This document shows positions 23,651 to 34,720 of a DNA stretch of 64,000 bases, piece by piece. How positions within the stretch are numbered: the first letter of the stretch is position 1; the number at the start of each line of letters is the position of its first letter. Both the position numbers and the translations under genes were made by a program. A model generated the notes under the pieces. It had not been told where the DNA came from and made no database searches. It saw nothing but the letters and a program-made list of their open reading frames with translations. This DNA is from Metopolophium dirhodum (Eukaryota; Arthropoda; Insecta; Hemiptera; Aphididae), in NCBI RefSeq assembly GCF_019925205.1, contig NC_083560.1, positions 124,001 to 188,000 on the forward strand. The letters are read 5' to 3'.

Positions 23651-24094
23651 CTTTCCCATTATTTATTAAGTAGGAATTTCGTTGTTTATATAATAAGTTA
23701 ATTTCTAAAAAATGTAACAATCAAAATCTATATTAAAGCATTTAACATTTGTTCACTCTAATCAGAATAAGTCGGTGATCAGTTTAGATGGGTTTTTCGC
23801 GGCAGTTTAACTACTATTTTGGGTATTTGAATTGGAACGTTTGATTGAATATACGATGTCATTTAGACTATGTATTATGTTAGTATGACTTATTTATCTC
23901 CTAGAAAACATTCCGTTTTGAAAAAATGAAAATCTTATTTGTGATTTTAATGTTATAGTAATATTTTAATATGGAAATATAGTTCTGGGGTAGGGAGTAG
24001 GTAATTAAGGGTAAATTTTAGACAATACTCATAAAAAATCACAACTATTTGTAAATTCTTTTTTAAGTTGAATAATTTGGGACATGCAAAAGTA
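23651..24094 (+). repeat. Reference monomer type w (444 bp)
   Basis: Diagnostic marks: GTTGTTTATATAATAAG, GTCGGTGATCAG, TTGATTGAATATACGATGTC and TATGTTAGTATGACTT followed by ATTTATCTCC. Related units are at 61711, 63472 and 63916. The units at 56411 and 59506 are a distinct subtype (see 55086-58180). Head and middle resemble the second half of the 888-bp dimers (19227, 20115). Confidence 0.8.
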
Positions 24095-24538
24095 CTTTCC
24101 CATTATTTTTTAAGTAGGATTTTCATTGTCTATATAATAAGTTAATTTCTAAAAAATGTAACAATCAAAATCTATATTAAAGCATTTAACATTTGTTCAC
24201 TCTAATCAGACTAAGTTGTTGGTCTGTGTAGATGGGTTTTTCGCAGCGGTTAAACTACTAATTTGGGTATTTGAATAGGAACGTTTGATTGGTTATACGA
24301 TGACATTTACACAATGTATTATGTAAGTATGACTTTCTTATGTCCTAGAAAACATTCCGTTTTGAATAAATGAAAATATTCATAGGGATTATAACGTTAT
24401 AGTAATATTTTAATATGGAAATATGTTTCTGGGGTAAGGAGTAGGTAATTAAGGATACATTTTAGACAATACTCATAAAAAATAACAACTATTTGTAATG
24501 ACTTTTTTAAATTAAATAATAAGGGACATGCAAAAGTA
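24095..24538 (+). repeat. Reference monomer type t (444 bp)
   Basis: Diagnostic marks: GTAGGATTTTCATTG, GACTAAGTTGTTGGTCTGTG, CGCAGCGGTTAAAC in place of CGCGGCAGTTTAAC, GAATAGGAACG, ACTTTCTTATG, TTGAATAAATG, TATTCATAGG and TATAACGTTATAG. There are 17 t units, at 24095, 26302, 29396, 31171, 32946, 35166, 36494, 38264, 40034, 42247, 44018, 45346, 47559, 48887, 50219, 51547 and 53760. Those followed by s end AATTAAATAATAAGGG. Those followed by v end with a p-like tail (GGGGTAGAGAG). Confidence 0.88.
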
Positions 24539-24981
24539 CTGTCCCGTTAACTTTTAGGTAGGAATTTCGTTGTCTATATAATAAGTTAATTTCTAAAAAA
24601 TGTAACAATCAAAATCTATATTAAAGCATTTAACATTTGTTCAATCTAATCAGAATAAGTCAGTGATCAGTTTAGATGGGTTTTTCGCGGCAGTTTAACT
24701 ACTATTTTGGGTATTTGAATTGGAACGTTTGTTTGGTTATACGATGACATTTACACAATGTATTATGTAAGTATGACTTTTTATGTCCTAGAAAACATTC
24801 CGTTTTGATACAATAATTATATTATTAGTGATTATAATGTTATAGAAATATTTTAATATGGAAATATGTTTCTGGGGTAGGGAGTAGGTAATTAAGGGTA
24901 AATTTTAGACAATACTCATAAAAAATCACAACTATTTGTAAATTCTTTTTTAAGTTGAATAATTTGGGACATGCAAAAGTA
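24539..24981 (+). repeat. Reference monomer type s (443 bp)
   Basis: The head is p-like for about 30 bases (CTGTCCCGTTAAC, TTTTAGGTAGG) and then changes to the ordinary GAATTTCGTTG. Other marks are TTCAATCTAATC, GTCAGTGATCAG, TTTGTTTGG and GATACAATAATTAT. Eleven copies start at 24539, 26746, 29840, 31615, 33390, 36938, 38708, 40478, 45790, 49331 and 51991. Every one directly follows a t, so t-s is a fixed pair. Confidence 0.88.
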
Positions 24982-25425
24982 CTTTCCCATTATTTTTTAA
25001 GTAGGAATTTCGTTGTCTATATAATAAGTTAATTTCTAAAAAATGTAACAACAAAATCTATATTAAAGCATTTAACATTTGTTCACTCTAATCAGAATAA
25101 GTCGCTGATCTGTTTAGATGGGGTTTTCGCGGCAGTTTAACTACTATTTTGGGTATTTGAATTGGAACGTTTGACTGAATATACGATGTCATTTAGACTA
25201 TAAATTATGTAAGTATGACTTATTTATCTCCTAGAAAACATTCCGTTTTGAAAAAATGAAAATATTATTAGGGATTATAATGTTATAGTAATATTTTAAT
25301 ATGAAAATATTATTTCCGGGGTAGGGAGTAGGTAATTAAGGGTAAATTTTAGACAATACTCATAAAAAATCACAACTATTTGTAAATTATTTTTTAAATT
25401 GAATAATATGGGACATGCAAAAGTA
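24982..25425 (+). repeat. Reference monomer type u (444 bp)
   Basis: Marked by a one-base loss giving GTAACAACAAAATC instead of GTAACAATCAAAATC. It also has the long-class insert, TTTTCGCGG, GACTATAAATTATG, ATTTATCTCC, ATTTCCGGGG, and the end AAATTGAATAATATGGG when p follows. Other u heads: 27189, 30283, 30727, 32058, 32502, 33833, 34277, 37381, 39151, 40921, 46233, 52434, 55086 and 58181. The 37381 and 39151 copies have a v/q-type body. Confidence 0.85.
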
Positions 25426-25946
25426 CTGTCCCGTTAACTTTTAGGTAGGAATGAGGTGTCTATATGCTATAGTAAGTTCTAAAAAATGTAACCTTCAAAA
25501 TCTATATTGAAGCATTTAACATTTGTTCACTCTAATCAGAATAAGTCGCTGTTTAGATGGGTTTTTCGCGGCAGTTTAACTACTATTTTGGGTATTTGAA
25601 TTGGAACGTTTGTTTGGTTATACGATGACATTTACACAATGTATTATGTAAGTATGACTTTTTATGTCCCAGAAAACATTCCGTTTTGATACAATTATTA
25701 TATTATTAGTGATTATAATGTTATAGAAATATTTTAATATGGAAATATGTTTCTGGGGTAGAGAGTAGGTAATTAAGGGTAAATTTTAGACAATACTCAT
25801 AAAAAATCACAACTATTTGTAAATTATTTTTTAAGTTGAATAATTTGGGACATGCAAAAGAACTTTCCCATTATTTTTTAAGTAGGAATTTCGTTGTCTA
25901 TATAATAAGTTAATTTCTAAAAAATGTAACAATCAAAATCTATATT

Positions 25947-26000
25947 GAAGCATTTAACATTTGTTCACTCTAATCAGAATAAGTCGCTGTTTAGATGGGT
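25947..26000. other. p-like patch inside a v monomer
   Basis: The v unit at 25863 has v marks on both sides (AAAGAACTTTCCC before; TTTGACTG and CTATAAATTATG after). In between it reads TTGAAGC and short-class GCTGTTTAGATGGGT, as p does. The patch removes the five-base insert and one G, making this v 439 bp instead of 445. The TTTTTGCGG just after it is again v-like. A short gene-conversion tract from the preceding p is the simplest reading. Confidence 0.65.
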
Positions 26001-26301
26001 TTTTGCGGCAGTTTAACTACTATTTTTGGTATTTGAATTGGAACGTTTGACTGAATATACGATGTCATTTAGACTATAAATTATGTAAGTATGACTTATT
26101 TATCTCCTAGAAAACATTCCGTTTTGAAAAAATGAAAATATTATTAGGGATTATAATGTTATAGTAATATTTTAATATGAAAATATTATTTCCGGTGTAG
26201 GGAGTAGGTAATTAAGGGTAAATTTTAGACAATACTCATATAAAATCACAACTATTTGTAAATTATTTTTTAAGTTGAATAATTTGGGACATGCAAAAGT
26301 A

Positions 26302-29300
26302 CTTTCCCATTATTTTTTAAGTAGGATTTTCATTGTCTATATAATAAGTTAATTTCTAAAAAATGTAACAATCAAAATCTATATTAAAGCATTTAACATT
26401 TGTTCACTCTAATCAGACTAAGTTGTTGGTCTGTGTAGATGGGTTTTTCGCAGCGGTTAAACTACTAATTTGGGTATTTGAATAGGAACGTTTGATTGGT
26501 TATACGATGACATTTACACAATGTATTATGTAAGTATGACTTTCTTATGTCCTAGAAAACATTCCGTTTTGAATAAATGAAAATATTCATAGGGATTATA
26601 ACGTTATAGTAATATTTTAATATGGAAATATGTTTCTGGGGTAAGGAGTAGGTAATTAAGGATACATTTTAGACAATACTCATAAAAAATAACAACTATT
26701 TGTAATGACTTATTTAAATTAAATAATAAGGGACATGCAAAAGTACTGTCCCGTTAACTTTTAGGTAGGAATTTCGTTGTCTATATAATAAGTTAATTTC
26801 TAAAAAATGTAACAATCAAAATCTATATTAAAGCATTTAACATTTGTTCAATCTAATCAGAATAAGTCAGTGATCAGTTTAGATGGGTTTTTCGCGGCAG
26901 TTTAACTACTATTTTGGGTATTTGAATTGGAACGTTTGTTTGGTTATACGATGACATTTACACAATGTATTATGTAAGTATGACTTTTTATGTCCTAGAA
27001 AACATTCCGTTTTGATACAATAATTATATTATTAGTGATTATAATGTTATAGAAATATTTTAATATTGAAATATGTTTCTGGGGTAGGGAGTAGGTAATT
27101 AAGGGTAAATTTTAGACAATACTCATAAAAAATCACAACTATTTGTAAATTCTTTTTTAAGTTGAATAATTTGGGACATGCAAAAGTACTTTCCCATTAT
27201 TTTTTAAGTAGGAATTTCGTTGTCTATATAATAAGTTAATTTCTAAAAAATGTAACAACAAAATCTATATTAAAGCATTTAACATTTGTTCACTCTAATC
27301 AGAATAAGTCGCTGATCTGTTTAGATGGGGTTTTCGCGGCAGTTTAACTACTATTTTGGGTATTTGAATTGGAACGTTTGACTGAATATACGATGTCATT
27401 TAGACTATAAATTATGTAAGTATGACTTATTTATCTCCTAGAAAACATTCCGTTTTGAAAAAATGAAAATATTATTAGGGATTATAATGTTATAGTAATA
27501 TTTTAATATGAAAATATTATTTCCGGGGTAGGGAGTAGGTAATTAAGGGTAAATTTTAGACAATACTCATAAAAAATCACAACTATTTGTAAATTATTTT
27601 TTAAATTGAATAATATGGGACATGCAAAAGTACTGTCCCGTTAACTTTTAGGTAGGAATGAGGTGTCTATATACTATAGTAAGTTCTAAAAAATGTAACC
27701 TTCAAAATCTATATTGAAGCATTTAACATTTGTTCACTCTAATCAGAATAAGTCGCTGTTTAGATGGGTTTTTCGCGGCAGTTTAACTACTATTTTGGGT
27801 ATTTGAATTGGAACGTTTGTTTGGTTATACGATGACATTTACACAATGTATTATGTAAGTATGACTTTTTATGTCCCAGAAAACATTCCGTTTTGATACA
27901 ATTATTATATTATTAGTGATTATAATGTTATAGAAATATTTTAATATGGAAATATGTTTCTGGGGTAGAGAGTAGGTAATTAAGGGTAAATTTTAGACAA
28001 TACTCATAAAAAATCACAACTATTTGTAAATTATTTTTTAAGTTGAATAATTTGGGACATGCAAAAGAACTTTCCCATTATTTTTTAAGTAGGAATTTCG
28101 TTGTCTATATAATAAGTTAATTTCTAAAAAATGTAACAATCAAAATCTATATTAAAGCATTTAACATTTGTTCACTCTAATCAGAATAAGTCGCTGATCT
28201 GTTTAGATGGGGTTTTTGCGGCAGTTTAACTACTATTTTGGGTATTTGAATTGTAACGTTTGACTGAATATACGATGTCATTTAGACTATAAATTATGTA
28301 AGTATGACTTATTTATCTCCTAGAAAACATTCCGTTTTGAAAAAATGAAAATATTTTTAGTGATTTTAATGTTATAGTAATATTTTAATATGGAAATATT
28401 ATTTCCGGGATAGGGAGTAGGTAATTAGGGATACATTTTAGACAATACTCATAAAAAATCACAACTATTTGTAATGACTTTTTTAAATTAAATAATAAGG
28501 GACATGCAAAAGTACTGTCCCGTTAACTTTTAGGTAGGAATGAGGTGTCTATATGCTGTGGTAAGTTCTAAAAAATGTAACCTTCAAAATCTATATTGAA
28601 GCATTTAACATTTGTTCACTCTAATCAGAATAAGTCGGAGATTTGTTTAGATGGGTATTTCGCGGCAGTTTAACTACTATTTTGGGTATTTGAATTGGAA
28701 CGTTTGATTGGGTATTCGATGACATTTACACAATGTATTATTAAGTATAACTTTTTATGTCCTAGAAAACATTCCGTTTTGATAAAATTATTATATAATT
28801 AGTGATTATAATGTTATAGTTATATTTTAATATGAAAATATTATTTCCGGGGTAGGGAGTAGGTAATGAAGGATACATTTTAGACAAAACTCATAAAAAA
28901 TAACAACTATTTGTAAAGACTTTTTTAAATTGAATAATAAGGGACATGCAAAAGTACTGTCCGGGTAACTTTTAGGTAGGAATGAGGTGTCTATATGCTA
29001 AAGTAATTTTTAGAAAATTTGACAATCAAAATGAATATTAAAGCATTTAACATTTGTTCACTCTAATCAGAATAAGTCGCTGTTAAGATGGGTTTTTCGC
29101 GGCAGTTTAACTACTATTTTGGGTATTTGAATTGGAACGTTTGTTTGGTTATACGATGACATTTACACAATGTATTATGTAAGTATGACTTATTTATCTC
29201 CTAGAAAACATTCCGTTTTGAAAAAATGAAAATATTATTAGGGATTATAATGTTATAGTAATATTTTAATATGAAAATATTATTTCCGGTGTAGGGAGTA

Positions 29301-29395
29301 GGTAATTAAGGGTAAATTTTAGACAATACTCATATAAAATCACAACTATTTGTAAATTATTTTTTAAGTTGAATAATTTGGGACATGCAAAAGTA
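26302..29395 (+). repeat. Seven-monomer unit t-s-u-p-v-q-r (3094 bp)
   Basis: Starts: 26302 t, 26746 s, 27189 u, 27633 p, 28070 v head with w tail, 28515 q, 28957 r head with v tail. The first five repeat 24095-26301. q and r are then inserted before the next t. The 28070 unit begins as v and ends like w (CCGGGATAGGG, ATTAGGGATAC), so one w has been collapsed into it. The 28957 unit ends CCGGTGTAGGG and CATATAAAATC, as a v before t does. Confidence 0.82.
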
Positions 29396-31170
29396 CTTTC
29401 CCATTATTTTTTAAGTAGGATTTTCATTGTCTATATAATAAGTTAATTTCTAAAAAATGTAACAATCAAAATCTATATTAAAGCATTTAACATTTGTTCA
29501 CTCTAATCAGACTAAGTTGTTGGTCTGTGTAGATGGGTTTTTCGCAGCGGTTAAACTACTAATTTGGGTATTTGAATAGGAACGTTTGATTGGTTATACG
29601 ATGACATTTACACAATGTATTATGTAAGTATGACTTTCTTATGTCCTAGAAAACATTCCGTTTTGAATAAATGAAAATATTCATAGGGATTATAACGTTA
29701 TAGTAATATTTTAATATGGAAATATGTTTCTGGGGTAAGGAGTAGGTAATTAAGGATACATTTTAGACAATACTCATAAAAAATAACAACTATTTGTAAT
29801 GACTTATTTAAATTAAATAATAAGGGACATGCAAAAGTACTGTCCCGTTAACTTTTAGGTAGGAATTTCGTTGTCTATATAATAAGTTAATTTCTAAAAA
29901 ATGTAACAATCAAAATCTATATTAAAGCATTTAACATTTGTTCAATCTAATCAGAATAAGTCAGTGATCAGTTTAGATGGGTTTTTCGCGGCAGTTTAAC
30001 TACTATTTTGGGTATTTGAATTGGAACGTTTGTTTGGTTATACGATGACATTTACACAATGTATTATGTAAGTATGACTTTTTATGTCCTAGAAAACATT
30101 CCGTTTTGATACAATAATTATATTATTAGTGATTATAATGTTATAGAAATATTTTAATATTGAAATATGTTTCTGGGGTAGGGAGTAGGTAATTAAGGGT
30201 AAATTTTAGACAATACTCATAAAAAATCACAACTATTTGTAAATTCTTTTTTAAGTTGAATAATTTGGGACATGCAAAAGTACTTTCCCATTATTTTTTA
30301 AGTAGGAATTTCGTTGTCTATATAATAAGTTAATTTCTAAAAAATGTAACAACAAAATCTATATTAAAGCATTTAACATTTGTTCACTCTAATCAGAATA
30401 AGTCGCTGATCTGTTTAGATGGGGTTTTCGCGGCAGTTTAACTACTATTTTGGGTATTTGAATTGGAACGTTTGACTGAATATACGATGTCATTTAGACT
30501 ATAAATTATGTAAGTATGACTTATTTATCTCCTAGAAAACATTCCGTTTTGAAAAAATGAAAATATTATTAGGGATTATAATGTTATAGTAATATTTTAA
30601 TATGAAAATATTATTTCCGGGGTAGGGAGTAGGTAATTAAGGGTAAATTTTAGACAATACTCATAAAAAATCACAACTATTTGTAAATTCTTTTTTAAGT
30701 TGAATAATTTGGGACATGCAAAAGTACTTTCCCATTATTTTTTAAGTAGGAATTTCGTTGTCTATATAATAAGTTAATTTCTAAAAAATGTAACAACAAA
30801 ATCTATATTAAAGCATTTAACATTTGTTCACTCTAATCAGGATAAGTCGCTGATCTGTTTAGATGGGGTTTTCGCGGCAGTTTAACTACTATTTTTGGTA
30901 TTTGAATTGGAACGTTTGTTTGGTTATACGATGACATTTACACAATGTATTATGTAAGTATGACTTATTTATCTCCTAGAAAACATTCCGTTTTGAAAAA
31001 ATGAAAATATTATTAGGGATTATAATGTTATAGTAATATTTTAATATGAAAATATTATTTCCGGTGTAGGGAGTAGGTAATTAAGGGTAAATTTTAGACA
31101 ATACTCATATAAAATCACAACTATTTGTAAATTATTTTTTAAGTTGAATAATTTGGGACATGCAAAAGTA
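29396..31170 (+). repeat. Four-monomer HOR t-s-u-u', copy 1 (1775 bp)
   Basis: Starts: 29396 t, 29840 s, 30283 u, 30727 u'. The u' unit has the u head, CAGGATAAG, TTTTTGGTATTTG and TTTGTTTGG, and then a v-type tail (CCGGTGTAGGG, CATATAAAATC). The s unit has AATATTGAAATATG where other s units have AATATGGAAATATG; this private change also marks 26746 and copies 2 and 3. Confidence 0.87.
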
Positions 31171-32945
31171 CTTTCCCATTATTTTTTAAGTAGGATTTTC
31201 ATTGTCTATATAATAAGTTAATTTCTAAAAAATGTAACAATCAAAATCTATATTAAAGCATTTAACATTTGTTCACTCTAATCAGACTAAGTTGTTGGTC
31301 TGTGTAGATGGGTTTTTCGCAGCGGTTAAACTACTAATTTGGGTATTTGAATAGGAACGTTTGATTGGTTATACGATGACATTTACACAATGTATTATGT
31401 AAGTATGACTTTCTTATGTCCTAGAAAACATTCCGTTTTGAATAAATGAAAATATTCATAGGGATTATAACGTTATAGTAATATTTTAATATGGAAATAT
31501 GTTTCTGGGGTAAGGAGTAGGTAATTAAGGATACATTTTAGACAATACTCATAAAAAATAACAACTATTTGTAATGACTTATTTAAATTAAATAATAAGG
31601 GACATGCAAAAGTACTGTCCCGTTAACTTTTAGGTAGGAATTTCGTTGTCTATATAATAAGTTAATTTCTAAAAAATGTAACAATCAAAATCTATATTAA
31701 AGCATTTAACATTTGTTCAATCTAATCAGAATAAGTCAGTGATCAGTTTAGATGGGTTTTTCGCGGCAGTTTAACTACTATTTTGGGTATTTGAATTGGA
31801 ACGTTTGTTTGGTTATACGATGACATTTACACAATGTATTATGTAAGTATGACTTTTTATGTCCTAGAAAACATTCCGTTTTGATACAATAATTATATTA
31901 TTAGTGATTATAATGTTATAGAAATATTTTAATATTGAAATATGTTTCTGGGGTAGGGAGTAGGTAATTAAGGGTAAATTTTAGACAATACTCATAAAAA
32001 ATCACAACTATTTGTAAATTCTTTTTTAAGTTGAATAATTTGGGACATGCAAAAGTACTTTCCCATTATTTTTTAAGTAGGAATTTCGTTGTCTATATAA
32101 TAAGTTAATTTCTAAAAAATGTAACAACAAAATCTATATTAAAGCATTTAACATTTGTTCACTCTAATCAGAATAAGTCGCTGATCTGTTTAGATGGGGT
32201 TTTCGCGGCAGTTTAACTACTATTTTGGGTATTTGAATTGGAACGTTTGACTGAATATACGATGTCATTTAGACTATAAATTATGTAAGTATGACTTATT
32301 TATCTCCTAGAAAACATTCCGTTTTGAAAAAATGAAAATATTATTAGGGATTATAATGTTATAGTAATATTTTAATATGAAAATATTATTTCCGGGGTAG
32401 GGAGTAGGTAATTAAGGGTAAATTTTAGACAATACTCATAAAAAATCACAACTATTTGTAAATTCTTTTTTAAGTTGAATAATTTGGGACATGCAAAAGT
32501 ACTTTCCCATTATTTTTTAAGTAGGAATTTCGTTGTCTATATAATAAGTTAATTTCTAAAAAATGTAACAACAAAATCTATATTAAAGCATTTAACATTT
32601 GTTCACTCTAATCAGGATAAGTCGCTGATCTGTTTAGATGGGGTTTTCGCGGCAGTTTAACTACTATTTTTGGTATTTGAATTGGAACGTTTGTTTGGTT
32701 ATACGATGACATTTACACAATGTATTATGTAAGTATGACTTATTTATCTCCTAGAAAACATTCCGTTTTGAAAAAATGAAAATATTATTAGGGATTATAA
32801 TGTTATAGTAATATTTTAATATGAAAATATTATTTCCGGTGTAGGGAGTAGGTAATTAAGGGTAAATTTTAGACAATACTCATATAAAATCACAACTATT
32901 TGTAAATTATTTTTTAAGTTGAATAATTTGGGACATGCAAAAGTA
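31171..32945 (+). repeat. Four-monomer HOR t-s-u-u', copy 2 (1775 bp)
   Basis: Starts: 31171 t, 31615 s, 32058 u, 32502 u'. Same length and same private variants as copy 1, including CAGGATAAG in u' and AATATTGAAATATG in s. I noticed no difference from copy 1 by eye in the three units from s to u'. Confidence 0.87.
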
Positions 32946-34720
32946 CTTTCCCATTATTTTTTAAGTAGGATTTTCATTGTCTATATAATAAGTTAATTTC
33001 TAAAAAATGTAACAATCAAAATCTATATTAAAGCATTTAACATTTGTTCACTCTAATCAGACTAAGTTGTTGGTCTGTGTAGATGGGTTTTTCGCAGCGG
33101 TTAAACTACTAATTTGGGTATTTGAATAGGAACGTTTGATTGGTTATACGATGACATTTACACAATGTATTATGTAAGTATGACTTTCTTATGTCCTAGA
33201 AAACATTCCGTTTTGAATAAATGAAAATATTCATAGGGATTATAACGTTATAGTAATATTTTAATATGGAAATATGTTTCTGGGGTAAGGAGTAGGTAAT
33301 TAAGGATACATTTTAGACAATACTCATAAAAAATAACAACTATTTGTAATGACTTATTTAAATTAAATAATAAGGGACATGCAAAAGTACTGTCCCGTTA
33401 ACTTTTAGGTAGGAATTTCGTTGTCTATATAATAAGTTAATTTCTAAAAAATGTAACAATCAAAATCTATATTAAAGCATTTAACATTTGTTCAATCTAA
33501 TCAGAATAAGTCAGTGATCAGTTTAGATGGGTTTTTCGCGGCAGTTTAACTACTATTTTGGGTATTTGAATTGGAACGTTTGTTTGGTTATACGATGACA
33601 TTTACACAATGTATTATGTAAGTATGACTTTTTATGTCCTAGAAAACATTCCGTTTTGATACAATAATTATATTATTAGTGATTATAATGTTATAGAAAT
33701 ATTTTAATATTGAAATATGTTTCTGGGGTAGGGAGTAGGTAATTAAGGGTAAATTTTAGACAATACTCATAAAAAATCACAACTATTTGTAAATTCTTTT
33801 TTAAGTTGAATAATTTGGGACATGCAAAAGTACTTTCCCATTATTTTTTAAGTAGGAATTTCGTTGTCTATATAATAAGTTAATTTCTAAAAAATGTAAC
33901 AACAAAATCTATATTAAAGCATTTAACATTTGTTCACTCTAATCAGAATAAGTCGCTGATCTGTTTAGATGGGGTTTTCGCGGCAGTTTAACTACTATTT
34001 TGGGTATTTGAATTGGAACGTTTGACTGAATATACGATGTCATTTAGACTATAAATTATGTAAGTATGACTTATTTATCTCCTAGAAAACATTCCGTTTT
34101 GAAAAAATGAAAATATTATTAGGGATTATAATGTTATAGTAATATTTTAATATGAAAATATTATTTCCGGGGTAGGGAGTAGGTAATTAAGGGTAAATTT
34201 TAGACAATACTCATAAAAAATCACAACTATTTGTAAATTCTTTTTTAAGTTGAATAATTTGGGACATGCAAAAGTACTTTCCCATTATTTTTTAAGTAGG
34301 AATTTCGTTGTCTATATAATAAGTTAATTTCTAAAAAATGTAACAACAAAATCTATATTAAAGCATTTAACATTTGTTCACTCTAATCAGGATAAGTCGC
34401 TGATCTGTTTAGATGGGGTTTTCGCGGCAGTTTAACTACTATTTTTGGTATTTGAATTGGAACGTTTGACTGAATATACGATGTCATTTAGACTATAAAT
34501 TATGTAAGTATGACTTATTTATCTCCTAGAAAACATTCCGTTTTGAAAAAATGAAAATATTATTAGGGATTATAATGTTATAGTAATATTTTAATATGAA
34601 AATATTATTTCCGGTGTAGGGAGTAGGTAATTAAGGGTAAATTTTAGACAATACTCATATAAAATCACAACTATTTGTAAATTATTTTTTAAGTTGAATA
34701 ATTTGGGACATGCAAAAGAA
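32946..34720 (+). repeat. Four-monomer HOR t-s-u-u', copy 3 (1775 bp)
   Basis: Starts: 32946 t, 33390 s, 33833 u, 34277 u'. The first three units match copies 1 and 2. The last unit keeps CAGGATAAG and TTTTTGGTATTTG, but its middle reads TTTGACTGAATATACG and CTATAAATTATG instead of TTTGTTTGGTTATACG and CACAATGTATTATG. It is also followed by v, not t, which marks the edge of this expansion. Confidence 0.85.

Larger units (their letters stand above)
21891..24094 (+). repeat. Five-monomer unit q-r-p-v-w (upstream flank)
   Basis: Starts: 21891 q, 22333 r, 22770 p, 23207 v, 23651 w; 2204 bp in all. The same five types in the same cyclic order make up 58625-63034, on the far side of the t-s domain. 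It is the clearest candidate for the ancestral HOR of the lower-case family. The w unit here ends with GAAAATCTTATTTG and is followed by the first full t unit. Confidence 0.85.
24095..26301 (+). repeat. Five-monomer unit t-s-u-p-v (2207 bp)
   Basis: Starts: 24095 t, 24539 s, 24982 u, 25426 p, 25863 v. This is the first occurrence of the t-s pair that opens every later HOR. The v unit is only 439 bp because it carries a short p-like patch (see 25947-26000). Confidence 0.85.
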
